Below, piece by piece: positions 34,478-47,100 of a DNA stretch of 64,000 nucleotides. The notes under the pieces were generated by a model. The model searched no databases and had not been told where the DNA came from. It worked only from the letters and a program-made list of their open reading frames with translations. The first letter of the stretch is position 1, and each line of letters begins with the position of its first letter. The translations under genes and the position numbers were made by a program. This DNA is from Agrostemma githago. Taxonomy: Eukaryota; Streptophyta; Magnoliopsida; Caryophyllales; Caryophyllaceae. The stretch is from the NCBI GenBank assembly GCA_958450325.1, contig OY288251.1:14464001-14528000 (forward strand), written 5' to 3'.

Positions 34478-37048
34478 TGTGGACATGACATAGGTCCACC
34501 CCGACGCGGCCACGCGCGGGTTTGGGTAGGCGAATGAATCTCCATATGAAACGGATCGAATTGAAATTTAGGTATATGTGGAGTCGCCACCGAATTTTGT
34601 GGTTATTCGGAACCATTCGAGCCCACTCTATGTCGTAGTGGTCCGTATACAAAATACGGCCCATTTCCGATGTCAGAGTTTATTGGGCTCGTCCCTTTGC
34701 ATTTGATACCAATACCGACATTATCGGATATTGTGTATTGAATGACTCTCGTGTGCCAACGGTTTCGGGCATCCGGAAACCGAGGTTCTGAGTAAGGGGT
34801 GAGGGTACGTGTTGGGAAGCCCACAAAGGACACCCAACCCCGCCCGCACATTAGCGGCCTCTACTAAGAATTCTAGTGACTTACAATACGCGCGCTAGTT
34901 AAACGGGAAAATGCTATGCAAAGAGTATTTTCCCTAAACATGTGAATTGAATCGAAACGGGTTTCTAAGTCAAGTTTAATGCAACTAAAATTAACGTCAA
35001 AGTTGTATTTTAGCATGCGGGTTCATTTAGTACAATAAACGAACAAGAATTAAATTGACAAGAGAAACAAACAAACGGTTAGTAACGGTAAATCGATATT
35101 AACGGTTTGTGCAAATAATGAATTGAATTGAAAAGATGCAAATGTGAGGATGCATGATTTGAAAAGATAGTATACACGTGATTAATTATGCACGTGTTGA
35201 CCTAAGTCGTAAAATACTATCGAGTTTGAGAAATAGGGTAATGTACGACTCGTGTTTGAGTCGTTATGAGGGCACTCGATCGAGTGGTCGATAGACTCGA
35301 TCGAGTAGGCCCTGAAAAGAGGTTCCTGTTTCGTGTTATGGGCCGTACTCGGCCGAGTTATTGACCAACTCGGTCGAGTACGTGGCCACTCGACCGAGTC
35401 ACTGTGAGACTCGACCGAGTGAGTACTTGAAAAGTATTCTGTCCAGATCTGGTGGCCCTACTCGACCGAGTTATTGACCAACTCGACCGAGTAGGTCTCC
35501 ACTCGATCGAGTCACTGGAAGACTCGACCGAGTAGAGGTCCTGCAGACCATTCTGTCTCGATTTTATGATGTCACTCGATCGAGTGACGTAGGCACTCGA
35601 CCGAGTGGCACCTGTACGTAACCAGAAAACGCTTGCAATTGATTTGAATCGTTTAAAGTAGCCGAGACAATATAAATATTCCTCCGTGTTTGTAGTGTTA
35701 TAATTGGACAACATCTACGTTAACATCAACGGAAAATTGAACCGGCTAAATTATTTGATTTGATTTATTAGACTCGACGTCCAATTACGGAATTGGCATC
35801 GGGTCTAACATATCGATACTTTGCTTAAAATACAGAAAAGAACTTGATTCCCTCGACTTTTCCGACATCGAAATAAATCCCTAAGGATTGTGATGTCGGA
35901 TCCGTGTCAATGGGTTTCGACCCATATTGAAATACGGTGCTTATTTTTTGAGAAATCGATGCGAATAATAACGATGATACAAACGATATGAAAATTATTG
36001 TTGAAGTTGACCTATCTCAATGATCAAGTAACCGGGATATCGGAACGAGCGACCGTCAACGCTGTGTGCAGTACACTTGTATATTCGTGTTTCCTCATTC
36101 CGATATCACTTATACTCGACACAAATTGATAGGTATTTTAATGTTTTGATACTAGTATTATTGATATTAACGATACGATAATAACGAAACACAATAAAAA
36201 ACGACCCATGTGAAAAAGACGACACGACGCATGAAGGAGGAAGAGAAGAAAAGAAACGGGGTTTTGACACCCTCAACCTACATGTTCTTGTCTCGGATTA
36301 AGGCTCGTAAACGTAGCTACAACACGGGAGTCTTCGAGGTGGATGAAGGTTAAGTTGTGGTGGCTCGGGTTGAATTCCTAAAACTAGGTTTAGGGTTTGC
36401 TAATGTCGATTTTTCCTAGGGTTTAGCTAGGGTTTGTAGAGGGTGTAGTGTAGAATTGCTCTATGATGTGTTAGGGTTTCGATAATTGTGTAAAAGTTGT
36501 TGAAGAGGGGTGCATGGGGGTTCCTTTTATAGGAAAAGCTAGGGCTTCGGATTAGGGTTACTCGACCGAGTAGGTGGCTGACTCGGTCGAGTAGGCTTGT
36601 GCGTCAGCCGTCGGGCCTGAATAAGGGCCCACTCGATCGAGTGGATGAGGCACTCGATCGAGTGGCCCAGCTGGGTCGCGCGGGTCACTTGCTTGGACCT
36701 TGACCGTGGGTATTTGAGGGGTTTGAGTTTGAATTGGGCTTTTGATGTTTGAGGGGTTGTTGGGTGTGTCTCGGAAACGACTTTGACCGGGATTGACCCA
36801 GTCGTGACGAGTCGGTTTTAATTCCGGTGTCGGTTTTGGCCCAAATTAGTCTTGTTTGACTCGAAACGGCCTGCTGGGCCTGGATTCGAGGTTGTTTTTG
36901 TGAGATTTGTACTCCGTAAGTGCGTTAGCCAACGATTAATGGATTTGAGCCCGTATCCGAGCGCATAGAAGCATGTTAGCGTCCGATCATCATCGGGTGT
37001 TTTTTGGGAAACTGCCATAGACACCTGGCAGTCAAAATGCGGGTGTCT

Positions 37049-37051
<3 letters not shown>
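34478..37051 (-). mobile_element. 5' LTR of element A
   Basis: Exactly the same length (2574 bp) as the 3' LTR, with about ten substitutions seen by eye and no indels. Palindrome arrays lie at 35274-35606 (downstream of the TATA box, so transcribed) and 36560-36663 (just upstream of it). Confidence 0.95.
36523..36531 (-). promoter_or_regulatory. LTR promoter TATA box, element A
   Basis: Minus-strand TATAAAAGG. Two palindrome pairs lie directly upstream, with the nearest site edge ~29 bp away. This is the presumed start of the genomic transcript of element A. Confidence 0.65.

Positions 37052-37088
<37 letters not shown>
37052..37088. repeat. (TA)n tract
   Basis: About 18 TA units between the 5' LTR of element A and the MULE left end. 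The same tract continues at 21581-21590 on the other side of element A, so A entered this TA repeat. Confidence 0.95.
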
Positions 37089-37091
<3 letters not shown>

Positions 37092-37150
37092 GCGGGATCA
37101 GGTGAGTCCCCTTATATATGTTGAGTCCGTGAGTTCCCATCTTAGGCTTT
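37089..37150 (+). repeat. MULE left terminal inverted repeat
   Basis: About 55-60 bp match the reverse complement of 47700-47757 with mismatches and small gaps. The core GAGTCCCCTTATATATG...TTGAGTCC is the best-matching part. Confidence 0.7.
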
Positions 37151-38069
37151 GATTAATGTTAGATCAATGGACAATATTTGACCTCACAATTAAGGAAAAT
37201 AACTAAAATATCGATTAAAATATATTTTATTTTATCTCTCCTCCTTTAACTTCTATCGCCTATCTCACGTATCCTCACTTCTCTCTCTCGAACTATTCAG
37301 TTTCCTCTATTGTCAAATTTCCACCGCTTCCTCTCACCTCTCCATTTCAATTTCCGAAACACTCCCGCTTTCACTACTATCACCTTCTTCTTCTCTTCGC
37401 TCATACATACTTCAACTGTTCTCTACCTCCATCAACGTCGCAGCTACAGCAGATTTGAACTTAAAAACTCAAGGTAAGTTAGGGTTTTGGATGTGCTTTT
37501 AATTACTTCTCCAGTAAATTAGATTTTGATCGTGATGCTACTTACTTTTAATTGTTTTCATTGTATTCCTTTCGATTTTTATCTACGATGCGCGATTGGT
37601 AGAACCCTTGATTAGTGTTGTATGTCCGAAGTTGATTATATACAGTCTCTGTTTACATGCCTTCCCCTGCGTGTTTATTTTGTTACTTTAATGAACATGA
37701 TTTGTTACTTTAGCTGATATCATATGTTATTTTTATGAATAACGTATAAAACTATGCTTATCCTGTTACTGATGTCATATTACCTGCATTGTTTGCAATG
37801 CATGTGTTTCTTGTTACTTTAATGCATATATTACATTACTTTAATACGTAATGTCTGTTACTGTAATGCGTAAATCCATGAACAAGGATCCTTTTTCTCC
37901 AACTTTTAAGTTGGTTACTTTAATTCACATGATTTCTTACTGTGGTTTTCACAAACCGTTACTCTAATCTGTATACTATGTCATTTTGTTCGAGGTGTAT
38001 GTTATCCTCCACTTATTTCGTACCATTATCCTTATTTTGTGATTATATTCTGATAATACCTCATTTCAG
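37151..38069 (+). other. 5' region and leader intron of the Ulp1-like gene
   Basis: A CT-rich putative 5' UTR (about 37230-37473) ends in CTCAAG/GTAAGT. The intron 37474-38069 ends TCATTTCAG immediately before the ATG at 38070. The intron contains at least seven GTTACTTTAA-like motifs. Confidence 0.55.
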
Positions 38070-39355
38070 ATGGCAAAAAGAAGTGAAATTGTAGACGCTG
38101 GTGAGAAGAAAGTTAAGGGTAAGGAGAAGGCAGGACGGGCGAGGAAAACCGCTGTGAAGCCGTCAAAGTTGAAGAAAGCTCAAACAGAGGCTCGTTTACT
38201 TAGGAAAACATGCGGATATAGTCGAATGGTAAAATTTCTCTTTGCCAGGCGGTGGTGACGTCAATGCCGAACGTACGTTATCTGTCAGGTGCAGTTCAAA
38301 GCTCCTGGTTGAACTAATAGCAAATCTAAACCAGAGGCAGCAGGATGCTCTTTCAAGTATTGGGTTTGGTGGCGTACTTGAAATGCGTCTTAAAACCTTC
38401 CCTATGAAATACGCGACTGATTTCATGAGATTATTCAGCGACGATACGCTGATATTTAGATGTGGGAGCCATCAGTTTCTGGGGACCAAGCATGATGTAC
38501 ATGACTGTTTCCTTCTTCCCTATGGACCGGACCCCATCGAGCTGCTGCCAATGGGTCGGTCGAAGGCAGCTGAAGAGGAGGCTGTTGTTATGCTAAAGAA
38601 AAAGTGGAGGGACGAGTTCAAAGTCGTCAATGATGCTGACGCAATCCCTCTCTCAAGGGTCCTGACCAAACTGAAGGAGGATGTGGGGAGTGGAGAGTTG
38701 TTCTGCCAGATGTTTGTTCTCTACAGCATGTCGATTTTCTTCAACCGGACGTCCAATCATGGGGTTGATCTGAGATTGTTGAAGGTTGTGAAAGATGTAC
38801 AGCAAATTAAAAACTTTGACTGGTGAACGTTCATACTGGACGGACTCGCTAGTGCGTGCGAGGACTTTGTATTCTGTCGACCATCGTACCTACTTGGCTG
38901 TTTGCCATTTTTAATGATCACATACTTCCAGCGATTTGACTACCGCAACCTCCCGAACCCGTGTGATCTCCCTCAGATCAAGCACTGGGATGGTCCGCGC
39001 ATGCATGAACGGTTGGCAGGTGAGATTATCGATGGTGGGCTCGGGCGGCTGACCCGATCGGATGTGGAATACCCTCGTTGCCTTCGTGTGGTGAAGAGGG
39101 CTCACGCGACCTCGCCGTTGAGGATTACGCAGAGCGGTCACTCTGATCATCCGACATCGCCCGTGCAAGAGGGCGATAAGTTCACCACTATCAAGCTTGC
39201 CCGTGGTCTTGAAGATGATAATGAACTGAGGGCCAGGGCGGTCGACGTAAGTAATCATGTCATTAATTCATTTGATTAATCTATACGTGTCTGACTTGGA
39301 AACCATGGAATCAGACGATGGAAATCTTGAATGTCTGTAAATTTGCATGGTACTC

Positions 39356-39805
39356 TTCCATATCTTCTATTACTTTAGCAGATAACTGACGTTACTTTGG
39401 TGAACAATATGTGTTACTTTAATTCATGATATCCGTTACTTTAACCTGTATTATCTACATTATTGTCCCAACATGTATGATGTTCCTTTAAATCATGCCA
39501 TTTGTTACTTTAGTTGCTATTATCTGTTACTTTAGTGTCCACTCTCTTTTTCACCACACATTCTGTCAGTTGATTATACATTCCATATCTTCTGTTACCT
39601 TAGCAGATAACTGACGTTACTTTGGTGAAAAATATGTGTTACTTTAATTCATGATGTCCGTTACTTTAGCCTGTATTATCTACATTACTGTCCCAACATG
39701 TATGATGTTACTTTAAATCATGCCATTTGTTACTTTAGTTGCTATTAACTGTTACTTTAGTGTCCACTCTCTTTTTCACCACACATTCTGTCAGTTGATT
39801 ACACA
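39356..39805 (+). repeat. Two 225-bp tandem units in intron 2
   Basis: Units start at TTCCA, at 39356 and 39581, with a partial third start at 39806. Each holds six or seven GTTACTTTAA-type motifs and the tract CTCTCTTTTTCACCACACAT. An inverted, diverged copy lies at 42475-42706 in intron 7 of the same gene. Confidence 0.9.
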
Positions 39806-42474
39806 TTCCATGCACTTTTACTTTAGTACATGCATCACAATTGTTGTTTCATGCAGGATCTCCATCAGATTCATCTGATGATGGGAAGGAATGCAGTCGC
39901 ATTTCATGACTGGTGGGTTTCACACGCTGCTAAGATCAGGAGGATAACATCGGGCAATCCATTACCCGAAAACCTGGTACCATCACAAGCATCCCAGACA
40001 TTCTGGGGAGGAGCAGAGCTTCACCGGGTGGTGGATGAAGTATGTGAGGCGCTTCATCGCGCTAGGGAGCTGTCATTGCAGGGGCCGGTATTTGAGGCCA
40101 AAAACACAAATCAAGACGAGGAGGAAGATCTTAACTATCAGCTGTACTCGACAGCTGAGGTTAATGAGGTTATTCAGGAGGGATTGCAGTTACACAGTGA
40201 CCGCCCGCTGGTGTTGTCTCTGTGGGATAAGGATAGATGCGGAGATGAGGAGGTCGGTGAGTGTTTATCGGTGGTAGTAGACGGAAGGAAGGTCTTCCAC
40301 CCATACTTTTTTCATTCTGACAAGCGGTTGGGATGCATGCAAGTCGTCGATGAGAGGCTTGGATGCTCATTTGATTGTGAAGTCCCGGAGCATGACCAGC
40401 TTACGTTGTCGGACTTTCTGTGTAGGGATAGCAGGCTTTTCAAGTCTGTTTTGTCTGTGAGGAAAGACGTAATTGACTACGTCTTCTATAAAAATGAAAA
40501 TTACAGTACATCGTGAGTGGTCTACATCACCTAATTTTGTCAGTGCGTTTTAATGTCGATTTTCGTTGAGTGTTACATAATCCGTTCGTATATTTGCAGG
40601 GAGATGATTGTGAGGTTCAGTGACTTTTTCAACATACCACGTGGTGAGTTGGCCACGCTAGCGTCTGGAGAGCAACTCTCGAATGCTGTAATCGACAGCT
40701 GGTGCATACTTATGAATCACTTGGCAGCTGCTCAGTCTGCACCGCGGCGGACATCACGCTGCTTCTTCGGTGTCAGCCACAGCGTAAGTTAATTTATTCC
40801 CTTGCTCGTCAAAACGATAAGTGTAAACATCATCAACAAGCCCTGGTAATATTAATATAATGGCATCATATCAGTATATATAATGCATTTTATGCAGAAT
40901 GGGGTGTTACTGTAATTCTATGAATGTGTTACTGTAATGCACTTTATGCGTTACTCTAATGATAGCGACATGTTACTCCAACAAATGTCATGCAGGATAC
41001 AGCTCTCCAGATTTGGAGAAGCAGGAGGGGTGGTGTCTTGGTGGACTTGAGCGAAGCGTTGTTCAACTTCTAGAACATATGGCTCGATGAAAATGATGGG
41101 AATCTCGATCTAGATTCTGACCTGGTATTTTTTGTTCTTAGATCCCATATTTTGTAAGCTTCCTCCTCAACTGTAATCACCAACGCGATACCCATTCCCT
41201 ACCTACAGGTATTCGTTCCGGTGCTGTCGAAAAACAATGACCATTACAGCCGCGCGTGTATCAATTTTTTGTCACAGCGGATTGAATACCTTGATAATAG
41301 GTCTTACGACGAGGGGGAGTTTGAAAGTCTTCCTTACGTTGGGATGGCACGGCTCTCAGTAAGTCTGCTCAGTTTGGTATACATTTTAACATTTCTTATA
41401 TTCAAAATGTCCTATAAAGGGCGAACAAAAAACAAATGTTTTTTCGTCATTCTTATATGTATTTATTTTATTTTATTTAAAATCACCAAGGCTGAAGAAA
41501 TGACTAAGTATATGGTTCAGCGAGGCATCAACAAGGGGGCCGATATCTCTTCGTTCCCTCTTGTCAACATCCCGTTCAGATGGCAGGGCAGCGGGTTCTC
41601 GGCTAATGATTGCGGCGTATACCTCATGATACACATGATGTTGTATGCCGGGGAGGAGTTTGACTGTCCCTTGGGCACGAGCGAGGCGAACAATCTGTAC
41701 AGGGCAGAAATTGCCGCGACGCTGTGTCTCTGTGACATTAACAAGGAGAGGGACGTGTTGATATCGCGGGTGTCCTCCTTTGTAAATGATAAAGCCAACC
41801 TTGCCATCAGTAAGACCATGTCAGATGTTGCCGCGTCCGTCAGTGAGTCTGAAAAGAGGTCAGGAGAGCCGATCCCCGACGTGAGACCCTCTAAAAAGAG
41901 CCACGTGCCACCATCCACTCCAAAAACACCCGCTGCAGAAACCGCGCTCAAATCACCGGACACCACAGAGCCATTATTTGTTCTGGGTAGTCGAGCTAGG
42001 GGGGACGGGAACGGCTTAGGCTGCTCCATCGACTGTGGCGATGCAGATGTCAGTGTAGCGATGGCATGCCCGTTCCTTGCAAATAACAAGACCCCGCTGG
42101 ACAATCTCCCCGTCCTGCGGAAAAATGTCGTGGACTACTGTTTATTTCAGTACAGCAGCTACAACGGCAGGTAATCAAACGAACACTACGCATATTGTGA
42201 ATATATTGTTGTTTTAGTTCTTGGCACTCACCTGTTGTTCGCAATGCCTACTGATGTGTTCTGAATACAGCAAAATGGTTGCGGAGTATTCAGCGTTGGC
42301 TGTAATGACCCGGGATGATGTGATGTCCATGCTCCCGGGTACTGTCATGTCGTCATGTGTTGTCGATTGCTGGTCAATGCTTATGAACAGCCTCGCCGCA
42401 AGCGGGAGCGGGTCGGGTAATTCTCCGAAGATGGCGTTTTTTGGTCTACGACAAACGGTATGTACTAAAGTAAC

Positions 42475-42706
42475 AGTGCATGGAATGTAAATCAATTGAC
42501 AGAATGTGTAGTGAAAAGAGAGTGGACACTAAAGTAACAGATAATGTCAACTAAAGTAACAAATTGTATGAATTAAAGTAACATCATATATGTTGGAACA
42601 ATAATGTAGATGATACAGGTTAAAGTAACGGATCTCATGAATTAAAGTAACACATTTTGTTCACTAAAGTAACGTCAGTTATCTGCTAAAGTAAAAGAAG
42701 GATCAC
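42475..42706 (-). repeat. Inverted copy of the 225-bp intronic unit
   Basis: It begins GTGCATGGAATGTAAATCAA and runs through GAAAAGAGAGTGGACAC to GTCAGTTATCTGCTAAAG, the reverse complement of the unit at 39356-39805 with scattered differences. Confidence 0.85.
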
Positions 42707-43518
42707 TGCACCACAAGGACACAAAACTAATTACTTTGTATTGATTGTAAATTTTCACACAATCCCAACTTTTTTACAGGATGCGATAATGAGGATTATT
42801 GCCGAAGATCCCGACACTCCGTCCACTCAGAATACGGATGCCCTGATGGAGCAATGGCATATTTTCATGAGTAATTGTGGCGGTACGATGCAGCTGGACG
42901 CTGAATTGATATTTGTGCCCATCAACATTGACGGGTACTTCTGCTGCGTAGTCGTCAACCGAAAGAAAAAGACCGTTGATCTCCTCGACCACCGTCGCTA
43001 CACAACGATCAGAGATACAGCCCTCTTTGCAGCCATCAAGACAATTGTGAGCATCTTTATTCTTCATTTCATAAGTTTTTAATCACAGTCTTGTCCGCCA
43101 ACGAGTGATTTCATTGACTATTATCATCAGTGATATTCAGGTCGGGAATATGAGTGATTTCCTTGAACATTATAAAGTTCCTGGTGCGGGGGAAGTTGTG
43201 TCGTACAGGTTCCGCCCGATTAAACTTGATTGGCAGGACAAAGTCACCAACAAGGATGAGTTAGAGATTTTTCTTCTGATGAACATGCTATTGTACGAGG
43301 GACGTGATTTCCGTCACGAAGACCTCGGTAGGAAGGCTAACAGAAGATACCTGGTGGTCCAGCTTGCAGCCACTCTTCTCCTAGCAGACTTGAATAGCGT
43401 TCGAAAGCGGCTGATTGGTGATGTGAAAAAGTTTGCGGCAGCTAGGCCAAAATTAATTGGAGAAGCGAAGACTAAGGGACTAAATACTTATAAGCGAGGA
43501 AAGAGTCGAAAACAGTAA

Positions 43519-44166
43519 CCCGTAAATCATTGGATTAATTGGATTTTTCGTTCAACAAAAAACCTAAACATCGTTTTGTACAAGGTTGACAAATTATGCT
43601 GTCACTATCATATTTCAGTGTTATTATATCCCTCAAACTCTGTTACTCTAACTTGTGTAATCTGTTACTTCAATTTATGTCATGTATTACTATAACTGTA
43701 ATATCTTGCACGCTGCATCATAGTTTCTTAATTTAACATATGATGTCCAATTAAACAAAATAGTAATGCCGTCTTTATTGAGTACTCCACGAACAAGTAG
43801 AAAAAGAGTAACATTAAAAGAATGATATTTCCGTGTTACTCTAACTAATATAGCATGTTACTTTAATTAATAATGTATGTTATTTTAACTAAATCGTACT
43901 CTAGTAAAACATTATATCCAATGAATGAATATCTGAAATTCAATAAACACTTTAAAATGGTATTCCGCGCTACTCTAACTCATCAAGCACGTTACTTTAA
44001 TGTATAATGTGTGTTACTTTACCCGAAACTTACTCTAGTTATGATATTCACCAAAGAATTAATATCTGTAATTCAATAAACTCTTTTAAAAAGTGTTACT
44101 GTAATTCATTCATTTCGTTACTATAAAGAATAAGCTACGTTACTCTAAAGAAGCACATTTCCCAAA
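43519..44166. other. Convergent intergenic region of the MULE
   Basis: AT-rich DNA between the 3' ends of the Ulp1-like gene and the transposase relic. It is filled with about a dozen GTTACTTTAA-like motifs, all in plus orientation. No ORF. Confidence 0.6.
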
Positions 44167-47100
44167 TCAGAATACTGGTTCATCTTCTGCATCCTCCTCG
44201 TCCTCATCTTCTGATTCTGATTCTGATTCTGATTCTGATTCTGATTCATCGTCAGATGGTTTGACAGTCGGTGGCGGTCGTGCTACAAAGGGATTGGGGC
44301 AATTCCTCTTGTCGTGGTGCGTCATCTACTTACAATTGTTGCACATGCGCTTCGGCTTCTTTGCAAGTGCAACGAATTTCGCTTTGCTCGATAACAACCT
44401 CTTTCCGCTTCCTTTTGTCTTGGAAATCTTCGGTGGGAGTATCGTTATCTCTGCTGTTGACGTACATCCTAGCATCTCTTCCAATTCTTGGGTTTTATTC
44501 AGTGTCTTGCCACCCCCAATTGGCTTAAGCTTCATCCTGAATTCGCGGATCAAAGCGCACATGTTCTCCACATCTTCTTTATTAGCAGACCGTAGAATAC
44601 CCATCGTCTCATGAACTTCCGACCACAGTTTAGACATCTCTATCTGTTTTCCGTCTATGATGTCAATGTCATCGCCTTCCACACCATCATCAATAACACG
44701 AGAATTGCGCAGTGCATCCCTCGACCACCTTCTCGCAACGTAGTTATCGGGTATACTGGTCAGGCCCTTCGAAGAATATATCCAAATTATGTGTCGACAC
44801 AGTACTCCCCTTGTCTCAAACAATTTACACGTGCACTTGACGTCCGACGTTTCTGCAGGAGGTTATTATAGCATTAAGACTATCAAATCTCCAACCCACA
44901 AATAGCGTTACTTTAACACATACTATCTGTTACTTTAACACATGCATTCGGTTACTTTAATAAATAAATCCCTCACGACACAAGCATTCTGTGATGGATC
45001 TACAACCTACAAACAACATTACTTTAACTCATAAGGTGTGTTACTCTAATATACATTCACTCCATTACTTTAACTCATAAATCCTTCACGACATAAGCAT
45101 TCTGTGCTGGATCAACAACGTACAAACAACATTACTTTAACTTATAAGGTATGTTACTCTAATACATTCATTCCGTTACTTTAACTCATGAATCCCGTAT
45201 AAATTAAGACAGCAAGCAGGCAACTGCGTACCTTGTTTGTAGTGGACTAGAAATTCTTTACCCCTTGTGGCGTCCCTCACTGTAGTTACTTCAACCCCAT
45301 CCCTTTCAGCAAATCCTCTCACACTGCACGTCCCCACTGAACACTTTACCTCCTCTCGAAATTCATCAAACACCACGTGGGTGTACACCCTCGCTGCGTG
45401 ATGTTCTATCAGGAGGTGGGTCGTTGTCTTCGGCAGAGATTGTATATTCTCGCTGTCAAGCTTTTTCTGGGTATACCTTTGCTGATCCATGGCGCTCTCG
45501 AACCGCATCTAGAATTCAACCAACGTTCCATGGTGGTTCTCAAACCGTTTGAAGAAACTGTTTTCGCTCTCCGATCTCTGTGTTGTTCGCAGCAAGCCTC
45601 CCATCTTCAGATCCCTGCAGTGCGCCATGACCCACTGCTTCCTAATCGAAAATGCAGTTTCGAACCATTGAACATCCCCCACGTCGTGTTCCTCCATTAT
45701 TTCCATCCACCGCTCGTCGAATTCTGCTGCATCGATCTCGTCATCCCACACCTATGCATTCAATTTCTTCAGGAATTCCTGGTAGTCGGCCCGCGAGGCA
45801 CCGTATTAGTGGATACCTTATTCATTATATGCCACATACAAAATCGTTGCCACGCCGATTTAAACATCTTCCCAAAAACGATGCAATGATACCAGGGTCC
45901 TGATCGGTGATGATGTATTCAGGCTCCTTGCCGCCCATGGCTGTCAGGAATCGTTCGAACACCCAGTTGAACGATTTCTCATCCTCGTGCGCGATGAGAG
46001 CACCACCAAAAGTCACTGATCGTTTGTGGTGATCGACACCTGTAAATGGGGTGAATATCATCTTATATTTATTCGTACCCGTATGTTGGGTCGAACAAAC
46101 TTGCGTCACCAAACAACCTGTAGTTTCTCCTAGCAACAGCGTCAGCCCAAAAGACCCTGCTCAAACTACCATCCTCATCCAGGTCGTAATCAAAAAAAAT
46201 CCCTTCCGATTGTCCGCCATACCCCTGAAACGATCAATGAATAACAGACTGTCCCTCTCATGGATGAAGCACTTTATATCTCTTCCAAAGTTCTTGAAGT
46301 CGACCAGGCTGGCACCTACGTTTGCAAACCCTTCAACCTGCTCCTTACACATCTTGTACGTCTGCGTTGCACCGATCTTCAGCTGCAACAATTCGTTGAT
46401 TAAAGTAACGTATGACAAATGTTAAAGTAACAGTAAGACGTCATTAAAGTAACATGTTGATTGAGTAACCAGAAATTGCTAATTCAGAGACGACATTCAT
46501 TAAAGTAACAGAGTTTATGAATCACAGTAACATAGAATGTGCATTAGAGTAACCAAATATTACCTATGCCGCAGTGAACTAAACACACAGTGATCAAAAG
46601 TTAAATAATTGAACATGCAAGAAGCTACTCAACACATACCCGTGAATTGTTCAGGATCATTTGCTTGTGGTACTTCGTGAGGTTTCTCGATAACTTATGG
46701 AATTCTCTGTCTTTTGATGAAATTATTTTAATATTCGTTACAATAACAGACACTATGAAACAAAGTAACATTTGCGATGAATTAAAGTAACAGAGCATAA
46801 AAGTAATAGAGGTTCCGCACTAAAAAAACAGACACTCCAAACTAAAGTAACAGAGTATGTGAACTAAACACTAAAGTAACAGAGTATGTGAACTAAAATA
46901 AACCAATATCTTTTTCCTATTTTGTTTGCAATCACGTCCCACTATTATAGGAAACAAGATTTTTTATTATTATTATTTTAATATGGCGTTTTAATATATC
47001 TCCATGACGCTTTAATGCATTACAAGAACAGACATTGTAAACCAAAGTAACATCATCGATGAATTAAAGTAACAGACCATAAAAGTAATAGAGCTTTGTC

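Larger units (their letters stand above)
21591..37051 (-). mobile_element. Element A: complete Tat/Retand-type Ty3-gypsy retrotransposon
   Basis: Two 2574-bp LTRs (TGTGGACATG...GTCTACA) enclose ~10.3 kb, and the 5-bp target duplication ATATA flanks both ends. On the minus strand the order is 5' LTR, PBS, leader, gag-PR-RT-RNH-aRNH-INT in one frame, a spacer, an antisense gene, PPT and 3' LTR. An archaeal-type second RNase H plus an antisense plant-mobile-domain ORF are known marks of the Tat lineage (Ogre, Retand). By eye the LTRs differ at only about ten sites in 2574 bp, so the insertion is recent. Every part needed for autonomous transposition looks intact. Confidence 0.93.
38070..43518 (+). 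pseudogene. Ulp1-like (C48) gene with two tandem protease modules, three lesions
   Basis: Predicted coding exons: 38070-39246, 39857-40512, 40600-40783, 40996-41124, 41209-41358, 41491-42170, 42271-42457, 42780-43046 and 43141-43518, all with GT/AG borders and compatible phases. The N-terminus is a nuclear-style basic stretch, then the RCSSKLLVELIANL region seen in plant Ulp1-family transposon genes. Module 1 has FVPVLSKNNDHY (His), IEYLDN (Asp), FRWQGSGFSANDCGVYLM (Gln, Cys). Module 2 repeats the layout but reads IDGYFCC at the His site and KDELEIF at the Cys site, so it looks catalytically dead. Lesions: a frame change near 38233-38243, TGA at 38824-38826 and TAG at 41071-41073. Predicted activity, if expressed, is SUMO or ubiquitin-like protein cleavage. 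Confidence 0.7.

Noticed and set aside
38233..38253. A ~20-bp intron between 38236 and 38240 to repair the first exon
   Set aside because: GT and AG are present but the interval is far below plant intron length. A frame change is more likely.
38242..38826. Separate gene downstream of the short 38070-38258 frame
   Set aside because: Its reading continues past the TGA into 38902-39279 with family-like content. Both belong to one broken first coding exon.
45377..45889. 170-codon plus-strand frame across the transposase relic
   Set aside because: Lies opposite clear FAR1-like coding similarity on the minus strand. A shadow frame.
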